Shown in pieces: positions 19,444 through 28,457 of a stretch of DNA of 64,000 nt (the first letter of the stretch is position 1; each line of letters starts with the position of its first letter). Position numbers and translations under genes: made by a program. The DNA comes from Bog-950 sp046329495 (GTDB lineage Bacteria; Bacteroidota; Bacteroidia; Chitinophagales; LD1), in NCBI GenBank assembly GCA_046329495.1, contig JAXLUO010000001.1, positions 62,001 to 126,000 on the forward strand, read 5' to 3'. The notes beneath the pieces were generated by a model, which saw nothing but the letters and a program-made list of their open reading frames with translations, searched no databases and was not told where the DNA came from.

Positions 19444-19671
19444 TTACGGCTTAGGTTGCTCGGTGGTATTGGTAGTTGCAGGCTTGTCTTTCATGCCTTC
19501 TTCTATCTCGGTTTTAATGTTGCTTTTAGCCGCATTAAACTCGCGCACACCCTGGCCGATACCACGCATCAATTCAGGGATTTTTTTACCACCGAAAAGC
19601 AATAGTATGGCTATTATGATAAGAACCGTTTCCTGGGTGCCAATTCCAAATATGGCATATTGAACCTGCAT
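19444..19671 (-). CDS. tatA: Twin-arginine translocase subunit TatA/E
   Basis: A 75-residue protein with one N-terminal membrane helix (E-T-V-L-I-I-I-A-I-L-L-L-F), the F-G-G-K-K-I-P-E-L hinge and an amphipathic helix M-R-G-I-G-Q-G-V-R-E-F, all hallmarks of TatA. It oligomerises to form the Tat pore for folded proteins. The charged C-tail is normal. tatC is not in the window. The ATG at 19671 sets the hydrophobic segment correctly. Confidence 0.9.
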   Translation of the reverse strand: MQVQYAIFGIGTQETVLIIIAILLLFGGKKIPELMRGIGQGVREFNAAKSNIKTEIEEGMKDKPATTNTTEQPKP

Positions 19672-19737
19672 GACTCAAATTTTAGGGCCGTAAAGTTACC
19701 ACAAAATGCCAAAGGGGCAAAGTTTTAACGTAATGGT

Positions 19738-21057
19738 CTAATCCGCCAGCCAAAGCGACGGGTCCTGGTGTTCCTTCCCCTTCCACACTTCAAAGTGCAC
19801 CTTGGTCAGGTCTTCGCCCTTATCCGTATGTATAGTGCCCAGCGATTGCTTGATGGTTACCTGCTGCAGGGCCTTAACGGTGGTAGTTTCTATATTGCTA
19901 TACACGGTAAAATACTCGCCGTGCTTTACTATAATACAGTTCTGTATGGTTGGTAAATAGAACACGCTTATCACGGTTCCGCCAAAAACGGCACGGGCTT
20001 CGGCATTGGCCTCGCTCTTAATATCCACCCCGTTGTTATTGGTTTTTACACCGGCCAATAAAGGGTGTTCGTGCACCCCAAACTCCGATATAATATGTCC
20101 GCGCAACACCGGCCACGGCAGCTTGCCTTTGTTCTTTTCAAAATCGGTAGATAAAGCCCGCTCCTGCGGGGTCATCGGTATCACCTCATTCTTTTTGGTG
20201 GTAGGCGCATTGGTATTGTTAGTTCCGCCGCTGCTTTTTTTGGCTTCATCTTCTGCTTTCTTTTTAGCAGCGCGTATCTCATCTTCAATAATAGCCTGTA
20301 TGCGGTTGTTTAACTGCTGGGCCGCTTTGGCCTTTTCGTCCACCTGTTTACGCAGCTTCTTCTCCTTCTCCAGCAACTTGCCTACGGCCTGGTCCTTTTC
20401 CTTCTTCTCGCTCTCCAGTCTTTCTTTCTGCTGCGTCTGGTTATCCAGCAGGTTTTCTTTCTTCTCCTTCGTATCCTGCAGGTCGTCTTTCTTCTGCTGC
20501 AAATCCAAAACCGATTGCTGTAAGGCCTTCGCCTGGTTTTTGCGGAACTCCCCTATCTTCTGCAAATAGTTGTAACGCTGTATGGCTTCAAATAAGGAAT
20601 TAGAGGAAAGCAAAAAACCCAACTGATTTTGCAGGGTAATGTTCTCGTAGCTTTTGCGCAGCATTACCGCATACGCCGCTTTCATCTTATCTACTTCAAT
20701 AGTTTGCTGCTCAATTTTTACCTGGGTTTCGTCAATGTCCTGGTCCAGGTCGCTTATCTGGTCGCTGATGTTGTTGATGAGCTTTTCGCGCGATTTAATT
20801 TTGGCCTGCAGCGATAAAATTTCGCTCTGGTTCTTTTCCTTCTTGGCATTATTAGCCTTCAGCGCGCTTTCAATCAGTTTAATTTCGTCCTGCAGCTTTT
20901 TCATCTGCTTTTCTAACTGATCCTTCTTTTGCTTGCTGTTCTGCTGGGCCTGTGTAAACTGCGGGGCAAGGGTAAGCATCATTACAGCAAGCAACAACCC
21001 TATATACCTGAACCTGCGTTCGGTGGCGGGGCGGGTGCTTACTGTTAATCTGCTCAT
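19738..21057 (-). CDS. EnvC-like murein hydrolase activator (coiled coil plus degenerate LytM/M23 domain)
   Basis: A 439-residue periplasmic protein. An N-terminal hydrophobic segment (about 20-37) is followed by a long Lys/Glu/Gln coiled coil (about 40-260) and a C-terminal LytM domain (about 300-439). The domain lacks key zinc ligands of active M23 peptidases. The first histidine of the usual HxxxD is Asn (N-N-N-G-V-D) and the last of H-G-x-Y-x-x-x-Y-x-H is Asn (Y-S-N), while V-H-F-E-V-W keeps its His. This pattern fits EnvC-type activators that switch on amidases rather than cut peptidoglycan. It overlaps the DUF4292 gene by 4 bp, so translation is probably coupled. Confidence 0.85.
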   Translation of the reverse strand: MSRLTVSTRPATERRFRYIGLLLAVMMLTLAPQFTQAQQNSKQKKDQLEKQMKKLQDEIKLIESALKANNAKKEKNQSEILSLQAKIKSREKLINNISDQISDLDQDIDETQVKIEQQTIEVDKMKAAYAVMLRKSYENITLQNQLGFLLSSNSLFEAIQRYNYLQKIGEFRKNQAKALQQSVLDLQQKKDDLQDTKEKKENLLDNQTQQKERLESEKKEKDQAVGKLLEKEKKLRKQVDEKAKAAQQLNNRIQAIIEDEIRAAKKKAEDEAKKSSGGTNNTNAPTTKKNEVIPMTPQERALSTDFEKNKGKLPWPVLRGHIISEFGVHEHPLLAGVKTNNNGVDIKSEANAEARAVFGGTVISVFYLPTIQNCIIVKHGEYFTVYSNIETTTVKALQQVTIKQSLGTIHTDKGEDLTKVHFEVWKGKEHQDPSLWLAD

Positions 21058-21836
21058 TCTATCTTTTTATACTTCGGGCTAACATCAAACGGAAACTCCA
21101 TATCCTCGTCAACCCGTACCTTGGTTATATCTATCTGCACACGGGTAACCAAACCATCGCGGTTAAATTCCACATTGCGCTTATACGAGAACGTTTTTCC
21201 GTTCAAATCATTATACGCGTCAAAAGTAACGGTCATAACCTGCTTCAACATTTTGTCTTTCAACACTATTCTGGTGATGGTGTAGTGTTGTGGCTCCACC
21301 CAAATGCGCTCCTGCAGCATATCCGTTTCATTAATCAGCAGCAGCAGACTATCGTCGCGCACAGCAGTACTGGCCTTTTCCTGTATATCTATCTTGGTAC
21401 CGGCCAACGCCTGTTGCAGCATGGTAAACTGCACCGGGAACGATACCAGCGCCTGCACCACCCTAAAATCGCGCACGCCGTATTCCTCGGTTAAGCGGTT
21501 TAATATCTTAAATGTATCGGGCGTTATTAATACACGCACCCCCTCAATACCCACACCATTAAACAAACTGGCCCATATCAGGCTGTCCTTCTTTAAACGG
21601 ATGGTGCCCTGAAAGTCCTGCTCCTTTTGCCCATCATCCCACTTAATTTTTGCCCGCACCGATACCTGCTTATAGCTAAACTGTGCCGCCTGTACCTTAC
21701 TTAAAATGCTGTCGTAGCGCAGGGTGGTGTCGCTAACCAGGGTAAACGTGCTATCGGTACTTGCTGTTTGCTGTGCATGGCTGCAAAACATGCTTAGCAG
21801 TAAAATCCCTAAAAAGTAAACCTTCATTCCTCTCAT
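21054..21836 (-). CDS. DUF4292 envelope protein
   Basis: A 260-residue exported protein whose order of motifs (K-V-Q-A-A-Q-F-S-Y-K-Q-V-S-V-R-A-K-I, then V-G-I-E-G-V-R-V-L-I-T-P-D) matches the Bacteroidota DUF4292 family, which has a LolA/LolB-like flavour. Members are often lipoproteins, but here the signal region ends F-C-S-H-A-Q-Q without a proper lipobox, so signal peptidase I cleavage is more likely. The stop codon overlaps the start of the EnvC-like gene. Function is unproven; the neighbour suggests cell-wall or outer-membrane maintenance. ATG at 21827 is an alternative start. Confidence 0.78.
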   Translation of the reverse strand: MRGMKVYFLGILLLSMFCSHAQQTASTDSTFTLVSDTTLRYDSILSKVQAAQFSYKQVSVRAKIKWDDGQKEQDFQGTIRLKKDSLIWASLFNGVGIEGVRVLITPDTFKILNRLTEEYGVRDFRVVQALVSFPVQFTMLQQALAGTKIDIQEKASTAVRDDSLLLLINETDMLQERIWVEPQHYTITRIVLKDKMLKQVMTVTFDAYNDLNGKTFSYKRNVEFNRDGLVTRVQIDITKVRVDEDMEFPFDVSPKYKKIE

Positions 21837-22055
21837 TCCTTAGTATATACTGCGCTTACAGGTAAATAACGTGCCAAATATGCCTCAAATTTCGCTTCAG
21901 CGCCTTGTATAGCAATAGTTTGTTGCTCAACTGCTTACTAAAAAGAACATTTAACAGATATACTTTAGGAAATCACTTCAATATAAAGGACTTAGGCAGG
22001 TTAAAAACCACACTTTTGGCCTTGGTGTATATCCCCAAAAGCCAATAAACCGGTT

Positions 22056-24503
22056 ATGACTCAATCTTCTACCCTTCGTATTACCTTGCTCAGCATGCTG
22101 CTGTTGTTGGGTGTTTCTGCTTTCAGTGCTCCCGTAGCCAAAGCCGATTCGCTGGCAAAAACTACGGCCAACACCGTGGTGGTAAGCGCTGCCCGCAAAG
22201 TGGGCGATAAGCTTTTCAGCAAGTTGAAATTCGATAAAGCCATAAAGGCCTACACCCGTGCCTTAAGCACCGATGGCGATACCGTGTATGTAATACAGCG
22301 CATTGCCGAGAGCTATAAAATAAAAGGCGATGCCCGCAGTGCCGAAAGCTGGTATGCACGCATAGCCAACAATCCTAAAATGAGCGCCGATAGCAAATTC
22401 AATTATGCCGAGGTGTTACGCAACAACAAAAACTACACCGCCGCTCAAAAATATTACGAGGCCTACCTGCAGGCTAACCCTAAAGCCACCGGCATCCGCC
22501 AATCGTTGGCCGAATGGAAAAACCTGGGCGAACTGACGAAAGATAACCCCGCTTACCGGGTAGAGATCTCCAGCATCAGCACCGCCAAAGCCGATTACGC
22601 TCCTATGTTTTATAAGGATGGTCAGTTACTGTTTACCAGCAACCGCAAAAACAAAAAAGCGGTGTTCGATAAATGGAGTGCCGACCAGTTTAGCCGCATT
22701 TACCTGGCCAGTATGGATAGCACCCAGCGTGTTACCGCCATCGGTTCAAAAGCAAAGCGCAAAATTGCTACCGGCAGCGTGGCTTACAACAAGCAGAACG
22801 ATGAACTGATTTTTAGCCGCAGCAGTTTTAAAAAGAAAGCACTGGTAGCGCAAAACGGCAAAAAGGTGCCGGCTATGCAGTTATACTCTTCGGTGTTTAA
22901 CGGTAAAAGCGCCGGCAGCCAGGTGGCCTTACCTATTAATGTTGCAGGTTATTCAACCGGCACACCTGCTTTTAGTAAAGATGGTAAAACCATGTATTTC
23001 GCCAGCGACCGCCCCGGCGGCCTGGGTGGTACCGACCTTTACTACAGCACCCGCGATGCCAACGGCAAGTGGAGCGAACCAAAAAGTTTAGGCGCTAACA
23101 TCAACACCGCCTTCGACGAAAAATACCCTTTTGTAGCCGAAGACGGCACCCTGTATTTTGCCAGCAACAACCCCGGTGGTTTAGGTGGGCTTGATGTTTA
23201 CAAGGCTAAGTTAGAGAACAACAGCTTTAGCGCTGCCGAAAACGTGGGCGCCCCGGTAAACAGCAGTAAGGACGATTACGGTTTTATTATGGCCCCCGAT
23301 AACAAAGGCGGCTACTTTACCAGCAACCGCGAAGGCGGCATGGGCGAAGATGACATCTACAAGTTCACCTTCGATATCACCAAGCTGGAATACAAAGTAA
23401 CCGTTAAGGTGGTTGAAAGCCTTCACCAAAACCCGCTGCCTTTAGCCACCCTGGCGCTGGACTGCAAAGGCATGAACCCCGAGAACACCCTGGCCGATGA
23501 AAACGGCGAAAAGCAGTTCACCATCAAAGGCGGTAAAATTTGCTCGCTGGATATTATTGCCGATGGTTACAAACCCGGCAACCTGGCCATTACCCCGGCC
23601 GACCGTGGTAAAACAGTTACCGTTACCCTTAACCCCGACATTATTAAATGGCAGGTTACCGTGTTGCAGAAAGAAAATATGCAACCTGTGCGCGATGCGG
23701 CCATTACCATCATTAACGGCGATGGTGCCGAAATGAACTACGTTACCGACGAGAACGGCAAGTTTGAAGCCACCCTGCCTGCTGCCAAATACAAAGTTAG
23801 CTCGCACGATTACAGCAGCGTGCAGGACCAGTTTACACAAGCCGATGCCGACAAAAGCAGTTTAGTGCTGGCCCGCCAGTATTTAATTCCTCGTAACGAA
23901 CTGGCCGTAAACGTGCCTTTAACGGCCAACTGTTTCTCTTCGGCGGTTAGTGTTACCGATTTAGGCAACGGACAAACCTATGATGTTAAACCAAACACCA
24001 ACGGTGTATTGCGTATCGATCTGAAGCTGGATAACATCTACCTGATTAAACACAACCAGCGTGTTGATACCATCAGCACCTACGACCTGCACCCCGGCCA
24101 GGAAATTGAAGGCCCCTGCAAATTCTTTGTAGGCCAAACATGGATAGTAAACAACATCTATTACGATTTCAACAAATGGAACATCCGTGCCGATGCTGCT
24201 ACCGAATTGGATAATGTAGTGCGCCTGATGAAAGAAAACCCAACACTTGAAATTGAATTAGGCTCGCATACCGATTGCCGCGGCCCTGCCCAGTTAAACA
24301 ACGTTATCTCCGCCCGCCGTGCTAAATCGGTGGTAGATTACCTGGGCGCTAAAGGCATTAAAAAGAAACGCATTATTGCTGCGGGTTACGGCGAGTTACA
24401 CCCAACCAACAACTGCGTTTGCGAAGGCGACCAGAAGAGCGATTGCACCGAAGAACAACACCAGAAGAACAGAAGAACAGAGGTAAAAGTATTGAAGTAC
24501 TAA
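22056..24503 (+). CDS. PorE-like TPR / PD40 beta-propeller / OmpA-family outer-membrane lattice protein
   Basis: An 815-residue exported protein. After a signal peptide (1-30) come TPR-like repeats (about 45-145), a PD40/WD40-like propeller (about 170-430, with F-T-S-N-R-K-N, F-A-S-D-R-P-G-G-L-G-G-T-D-L-Y and F-A-S-N-N-P-G-G-L-G-G-L-D-V-Y blades), two carboxypeptidase-regulatory-like domains (about 445-620) and a C-terminal OmpA peptidoglycan-binding domain (about 705-815, I-Y-Y-D-F-N-K-W-N-I-R then S-H-T-D-C-R-G). This architecture is that of PorE of Porphyromonas gingivalis, which anchors the T9SS to peptidoglycan. Many paralogues exist, so the T9SS role is inferred. A terminator follows. 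Confidence 0.85.
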   Translation: MTQSSTLRITLLSMLLLLGVSAFSAPVAKADSLAKTTANTVVVSAARKVGDKLFSKLKFDKAIKAYTRALSTDGDTVYVIQRIAESYKIKGDARSAESWYARIANNPKMSADSKFNYAEVLRNNKNYTAAQKYYEAYLQANPKATGIRQSLAEWKNLGELTKDNPAYRVEISSISTAKADYAPMFYKDGQLLFTSNRKNKKAVFDKWSADQFSRIYLASMDSTQRVTAIGSKAKRKIATGSVAYNKQNDELIFSRSSFKKKALVAQNGKKVPAMQLYSSVFNGKSAGSQVALPINVAGYSTGTPAFSKDGKTMYFASDRPGGLGGTDLYYSTRDANGKWSEPKSLGANINTAFDEKYPFVAEDGTLYFASNNPGGLGGLDVYKAKLENNSFSAAENVGAPVNSSKDDYGFIMAPDNKGGYFTSNREGGMGEDDIYKFTFDITKLEYKVTVKVVESLHQNPLPLATLALDCKGMNPENTLADENGEKQFTIKGGKICSLDIIADGYKPGNLAITPADRGKTVTVTLNPDIIKWQVTVLQKENMQPVRDAAITIINGDGAEMNYVTDENGKFEATLPAAKYKVSSHDYSSVQDQFTQADADKSSLVLARQYLIPRNELAVNVPLTANCFSSAVSVTDLGNGQTYDVKPNTNGVLRIDLKLDNIYLIKHNQRVDTISTYDLHPGQEIEGPCKFFVGQTWIVNNIYYDFNKWNIRADAATELDNVVRLMKENPTLEIELGSHTDCRGPAQLNNVISARRAKSVVDYLGAKGIKKKRIIAAGYGELHPTNNCVCEGDQKSDCTEEQHQKNRRTEVKVLKY

Positions 24504-24547
24504 ACCGCGCACATCACCGCGCTATTTTATACTGTTCGGAAAACAGG

Positions 24548-24574
24548 GCCGGAGCATTTGCTTCGGCTTTTTTT
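24548..24574 (+). terminator. Rho-independent terminator after the OmpA-family gene
   Basis: GCCGGAGC (24548-24555), loop ATTT, GCTTCGGC (24560-24567) with one G-T pair, then seven T. It lies 45 bp after the stop at 24503. Confidence 0.8.
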
Positions 24575-24794
24575 GTGATAGAACACTGATTACGCTGATT
24601 GTTATGATTAACGTAGATTTTTGCGGTGTCATCCTGAAGGTAGCGATAGCGTAGTGAAGCCTGTCCGCCACAGGCGGGAATCACCTGCACCAAACCATGC
24701 AAACTGAAAAATAAATCATCCCTCTTTGGGTTAGTGTGTATTCCATGCGCAGGTCATTTTTTATTCCCGCCCCATTCCTTTTATTTGAACCTGC
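24575..24794. repeat. Intergenic region with REP-like short repeats
   Basis: About 220 bases without a gene. It holds A-C-T-G-A-T-T-A-C-G-C-T-G-A-T-T-type DNA (near 24586) and a block starting GTCATCCTGAAGG (near 24628) that ends in the GC-rich inverted repeat CCTGTCCGCCACAGGCGGG (about 24660-24678). Such strings are typical of dispersed Bacteroidota intergenic repeats (from memory). A short frame read through them on the minus strand is not credible as a gene. Confidence 0.45.
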
Positions 24795-26387
24795 ATGCGT
24801 AAGTGGGGGGTATTATGTGTTAGTGTTTTGGCCGTCATGTGTATGTATGCCCAACGCATACAGCCCGATACCCTTTGGTTGTATGAGGACAAAACAGGCA
24901 CCCTAACCCTTACCGATGTTAAACAACGCACAGACTTTACCCCTGTTAACGGCTTAAACTTTGGTTACAACCCATCGGCATTTTGGGTAAAGTTTCCGCT
25001 TAAAAACTACTTTAACGGGCAGCCGTTTTGTGTAGTGGCCCGCCACCCCACGGTTTGGGCGCTCGATTTTTACCTGGTGCAAAACGATTCGGTAGTTGCC
25101 GAAAAATTAATAGGGCTTTCGCGCCCCCGCCGTAATAACGAAATACTATTAGACCGCTACTTTTTTGAGGTACAACCGGCCCCTAACCAAACTATTTATG
25201 TGCGCTTGCAGGAGGCCGGCGCTTCGTTGCACAACGAAATTTACCTGCAGCAAAAGTGGGATATGCACCGTGAAGCCACCATAGCCGCCATGTTGTATTA
25301 TATAAGTGCGGGGGCGGTGTTGGTGCTGTTTATATATAGCCTGTTTAAGTTTATTACCCTGCGCAAAAGGCTGTTTTTGTATTACGGTATATGGATAGTT
25401 TCGCTCATTTTCTTTTTATGGTTGCAAATTGAGTTTGGCTACCACTACTTGCCCGAAAGCTGGATAAACTTTACCCACAAGTTGCGCTTTTTTATGATGG
25501 TGCCGCTGTTGGTACTTTGGCTGTTGTTCACCAAACAAATATTAGCCCTTAACGAAACCGGAAACAGCTTTACGCAAAAAGCATACTATGTGCTGCTGCG
25601 TATCTATCCGCTGTTTTTATTACCGTTTGCAGTAAACCTTTTGGGGTTTTCGTTGAGCGCAGCTGTACTTATTAAAACTTTTTACCTGCTTAGCATAGGC
25701 ACTTTTGCTGTGGTGGTTTACAGTGCGGTTCTATCGGCGCGCAGCGGCCACCGCCCTGCTAAGTACTTTTTAATAGGGCAAATACCCTTTGTGGTAGCCT
25801 ATAGTCTTATACCGTTCCGGAACTTTGGACTGTTGCCTAATTCCGAAGTAACCCTGTTTGTACCCTCGCTTTGCCTGATGTTTGAAATGGCGGTAATGCT
25901 TATTTGTATGGAACGCCACTTCCACTTTGAACAGGTTATTGAAAAAGCCGTGGCCGATACCCTGCCCCAACAAACCGTGTTAGAAACCCTGGTAAACGAA
26001 ACCATTGAAACTACCGGCAAAGAAGAAATAGGTGCCGAACTGCTGGAACTATTTGAGCGCATAAAGGCCTTTTTTGAATTGGAGAAAGTATACTTGAATG
26101 CCGATTTAAAGCTTTCGGAAGTAGCTCAAAAACTGGCGGTGCCGGCCTACCAAATTTCAAAGTGTATAAACTCGTGCAGCAATATGCACTTTTTCGATTT
26201 TGTAAACAGCTACCGGGTTGAGGCGGCCAAGGCGCTTATTAAAACCGAGGAGATTAACCGGAAGTATACCATTGAATACATTGCTGCCAAATCGGGGTTT
26301 AACAGCAAGTCTACCTTCAATACCGCCTTTAAAAAGTTTACCGGAATGACCCCTTCGCAATACCGCTCCACCCCTGCAGGCGCGTAA
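24795..26387 (+). CDS. 7TMR-DISM membrane sensor fused to an AraC-type DNA-binding domain
   Basis: A 530-residue one-component regulator. A signal peptide leads to an extracytoplasmic beta-sandwich of 7TMR-DISMED2 type (about 25-165), then seven hydrophobic helices (about 175-390), a short charged linker, and a C-terminal AraC/XylS helix-turn-helix domain (about 435-525) with E-V-A-Q-K-L-A-V-P-A-Y-Q-I-S and I-A-A-K-S-G-F-N-S-K-S-T-F-N-T-A-F-K-K-F-T-G-M-T-P. The signal is unknown but DISM domains often bind carbohydrates. The lipoprotein and T9SS protein genes downstream, behind a palindrome, are plausible targets (inference). Confidence 0.88.
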   Translation: MRKWGVLCVSVLAVMCMYAQRIQPDTLWLYEDKTGTLTLTDVKQRTDFTPVNGLNFGYNPSAFWVKFPLKNYFNGQPFCVVARHPTVWALDFYLVQNDSVVAEKLIGLSRPRRNNEILLDRYFFEVQPAPNQTIYVRLQEAGASLHNEIYLQQKWDMHREATIAAMLYYISAGAVLVLFIYSLFKFITLRKRLFLYYGIWIVSLIFFLWLQIEFGYHYLPESWINFTHKLRFFMMVPLLVLWLLFTKQILALNETGNSFTQKAYYVLLRIYPLFLLPFAVNLLGFSLSAAVLIKTFYLLSIGTFAVVVYSAVLSARSGHRPAKYFLIGQIPFVVAYSLIPFRNFGLLPNSEVTLFVPSLCLMFEMAVMLICMERHFHFEQVIEKAVADTLPQQTVLETLVNETIETTGKEEIGAELLELFERIKAFFELEKVYLNADLKLSEVAQKLAVPAYQISKCINSCSNMHFFDFVNSYRVEAAKALIKTEEINRKYTIEYIAAKSGFNSKSTFNTAFKKFTGMTPSQYRSTPAGA

Positions 26388-26494
26388 ACTTGCATTTTTC
26401 TGTGGTGTTTAAACCATTTAGGCTGCACTTGGCACTTTTATGTAAGTTGTTTATTATCAATTAATTGCGCTAATGGTTTGGCTAAAACCTGTAT

Positions 26495-26508
26495 GACTTT
26501 ATAAAGTC
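26495..26508. promoter_or_regulatory. 14-bp perfect palindrome, candidate operator
   Basis: GACTTTATAAAGTC is its own reverse complement. It lies 23 bp upstream of a plausible promoter and 76 bp upstream of the lipoprotein start, between that gene and the AraC-type regulator. AraC proteins usually bind direct rather than inverted repeats, so the binder is uncertain. Confidence 0.35.
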
Positions 26509-26530
26509 GAACGCCTTTAGTGCCCGAATT

Positions 26531-26562
26531 TTTGACACCGCCCGACGCACCCCCGATGTTTG
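26531..26562 (+). promoter_or_regulatory. Candidate Bacteroidota promoter of the lipoprotein/T9SS gene pair
   Basis: TTTG at 26531-26534, a 20-base spacer and GATGTTTG at 26555-26562 resemble TTTG/TAnnTTTG with one mismatch in the -7 box. The lipoprotein ATG follows at 26585. Confidence 0.4.
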
Positions 26563-26584
26563 CGCCAACAAAAATTTATTTCCA

Positions 26585-27088
26585 ATGAAGAACGTATTGC
26601 AAACCCTACTTACGCTGGCAGTAATTACTCTGTTTTTAGCCTCGTGTAAAAAGGACGATGACACCAATCAAACCCTTTCAAAAGCCTGGAAAGTTAACAG
26701 CCAAAGTTATAGCCAACTTACAGCCATAGGTGCCAACATGGGCCCGGTTTATGCGCTTATGGCGGTGGAGGAAATGCCTGGCGGCTCGAACCCCATTAAC
26801 AGCTTTACAGTTTACTTTAAAACCAGGCCCACCGCCGATGGAACCTACAAAGTTACTTACCATGCTAACCTGGCCGACCTGCTGCCCGACGAGGCTATGA
26901 TAAATGCCAAAGAAAAGAGCGGCAACACCGAAGCCGTGGCAACCGACGCCAATACCGGCAAAGTGGTTACTGTAAAGATTGAGGGCGGCAAACTGAACAT
27001 TACCGTGCCACAGGTTGCCGGCCTGCGCGGCCCCCTTACCGGCAGCAAAAACGAAGCCGTAACACTGGAAGGAAATATTACTGAATAA
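26585..27088 (+). CDS. Lipoprotein, unknown function
   Basis: A 167-residue lipoprotein with a clear lipobox (F-L-A-S-C-K-K-D-D-D, lipidated Cys about 21). The mature part reads as a small beta-sandwich (W-K-V-N-S-Q-S-Y, F-T-V-Y-F-K, T-Y-K-V-T-Y-H) and ends G-N-I-T-E. No family is recognised. It is followed after 18 bp by the T9SS type A protein, so the two are probably one operon downstream of the membrane AraC regulator. Confidence 0.75.
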   Translation: MKNVLQTLLTLAVITLFLASCKKDDDTNQTLSKAWKVNSQSYSQLTAIGANMGPVYALMAVEEMPGGSNPINSFTVYFKTRPTADGTYKVTYHANLADLLPDEAMINAKEKSGNTEAVATDANTGKVVTVKIEGGKLNITVPQVAGLRGPLTGSKNEAVTLEGNITE

Positions 27089-27106
27089 ATTAAACCATTA
27101 TTAGTT

Positions 27107-28384
27107 ATGAAAGGATTATACAAAGCAGCTATTATTTTGTTTTTAGGCAGTTTTTGCCTTGCACTTAATGCACAAACATGGACCCCCATTTTTTATATGG
27201 GTGCACCAACCGCAACAGATACCGTAGATTGGGATGCCGTAAACGATTTTTCGTTTTTAGACGATAACAACGGAGTAGTGTTAGTTGAAGGCGGATACAT
27301 TTATACAACTACAAATGGCGGTTCCGGTTGGAGCGACCGCATAACCGTGGGCGCCGTTGCAAATCCTTCAGGTGCGGTGTGCTATCCGGCTTCTTCAACC
27401 ATTATTACCGGTGCGTATAATACGATATTTAAAAGCACTAACAGCGGTGCTACCTCATCGCAGGTTACAAACAGCCTTTTTGCTATTAACGATATGGCCT
27501 TTAGCGGCAACTTCGGTATAGCCCTGGGCGGTGCTTGCGGTTTGGCCTACACTACCGATGGTGGCGCTAATTGGAACAACGTTACCGCACCAACCGTTTG
27601 CGGCAACAACAGTGCTATGTGGCATGCCAACGTAGTAAACTCAACTACGGCCTATATAGGTGGCAAAAACAGCAAGTTCTTTAAAACCACCGATGCCGGA
27701 GGCAACTGGACTGCACTTTCACCAAGTGCATCATTTGGGGTAGAAGCAATAAGCTTTGCCGATGTAAATACCGGTTACATTATTACTTCAGCGGGCTCAT
27801 CCGGCAGTGTGCTTAAAACCACCGATGGTGGTGCCAACTGGTCCGATATCACAGCCAACACAGGTATTGCTGTAGCCGATCTGGTAAATAACCGCGCGCG
27901 ATTAGTTGCAGTAAGCGCCACCACGCTGTATATTATTTCGCACCCTGCCACTGGTATAGGCGCCGGTAAAATTTCTGTTTCAACCGATGGTGGTGCCACA
28001 TTTACACAGGATTTTACCTTACCGGTTGTAAGTGGCAGTACCATAAACCCCCGAATTAAAGTTGCCGGTAACAGTGTGTTTGCCTTAACCATGGGGCGTA
28101 AACTATTTAAACACAGCCTTACGGCCACTGCTATTAATCAAACCGAAAGCCCTGCAACAGTGCAGGTTTTTCCTAATCCGTCTAATGGCGTGGTAACCGT
28201 TACTAATGTGCCGGCAGGTGCAAACCTGCATGTAATTAATATGGCAGGGCAACAGGTATACAACACAGTTACTACTGCCAATACACACACTATTGCGGCA
28301 GGCACCTTAAACGCCGGTGTTTACATTTTACAAATTGAAAACAGCGGTGCATTATCTACCCAAAAGCTGGTAATAAATAAGTGA
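27107..28384 (+). CDS. Secreted Ycf48/BNR-like beta-propeller protein with T9SS type A sorting domain
   Basis: A 425-residue protein. A signal peptide ends near N-A-Q-T. The body carries at least five Asp-box-like motifs (T-T-D-G-G-A-N-W and variants near residues 67, 145, 195, 240 and 290) characteristic of Ycf48/sialidase-like propellers. The last 75 residues are a type A sorting domain: V-Q-V-F-P-N-P-S-N-G at the start, N-M-A-G-Q-Q-V-Y in the middle, and L-N-A-G-V-Y-I-L-Q-I ending in K-L-V-I-N-K. It should be exported by the T9SS and anchored at the surface. A strong terminator follows. Confidence 0.88.
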   Translation: MKGLYKAAIILFLGSFCLALNAQTWTPIFYMGAPTATDTVDWDAVNDFSFLDDNNGVVLVEGGYIYTTTNGGSGWSDRITVGAVANPSGAVCYPASSTIITGAYNTIFKSTNSGATSSQVTNSLFAINDMAFSGNFGIALGGACGLAYTTDGGANWNNVTAPTVCGNNSAMWHANVVNSTTAYIGGKNSKFFKTTDAGGNWTALSPSASFGVEAISFADVNTGYIITSAGSSGSVLKTTDGGANWSDITANTGIAVADLVNNRARLVAVSATTLYIISHPATGIGAGKISVSTDGGATFTQDFTLPVVSGSTINPRIKVAGNSVFALTMGRKLFKHSLTATAINQTESPATVQVFPNPSNGVVTVTNVPAGANLHVINMAGQQVYNTVTTANTHTIAAGTLNAGVYILQIENSGALSTQKLVINK

Positions 28385-28409
28385 GTTCACTTTTGTTCTT
28401 GCTAACCAG

Positions 28410-28447
28410 AAATCCCCGACCTGTAACAAGGCGGGGATTTTTTATTT
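28410..28447 (+). terminator. Rho-independent terminator after the T9SS type A gene
   Basis: AAATCCCCG (28410-28418) pairs perfectly with CGGGGATTT (28432-28440), followed by TTTATTT. It starts 26 bp after the stop at 28384. Confidence 0.85.
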
Positions 28448-28457
28448 CTATCCGCGT

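Noticed and set aside
24514..24702. 62-codon minus-strand frame after the OmpA-family gene
   Set aside because: It covers the terminator and REP-like repeats; a repeat-derived artefact.
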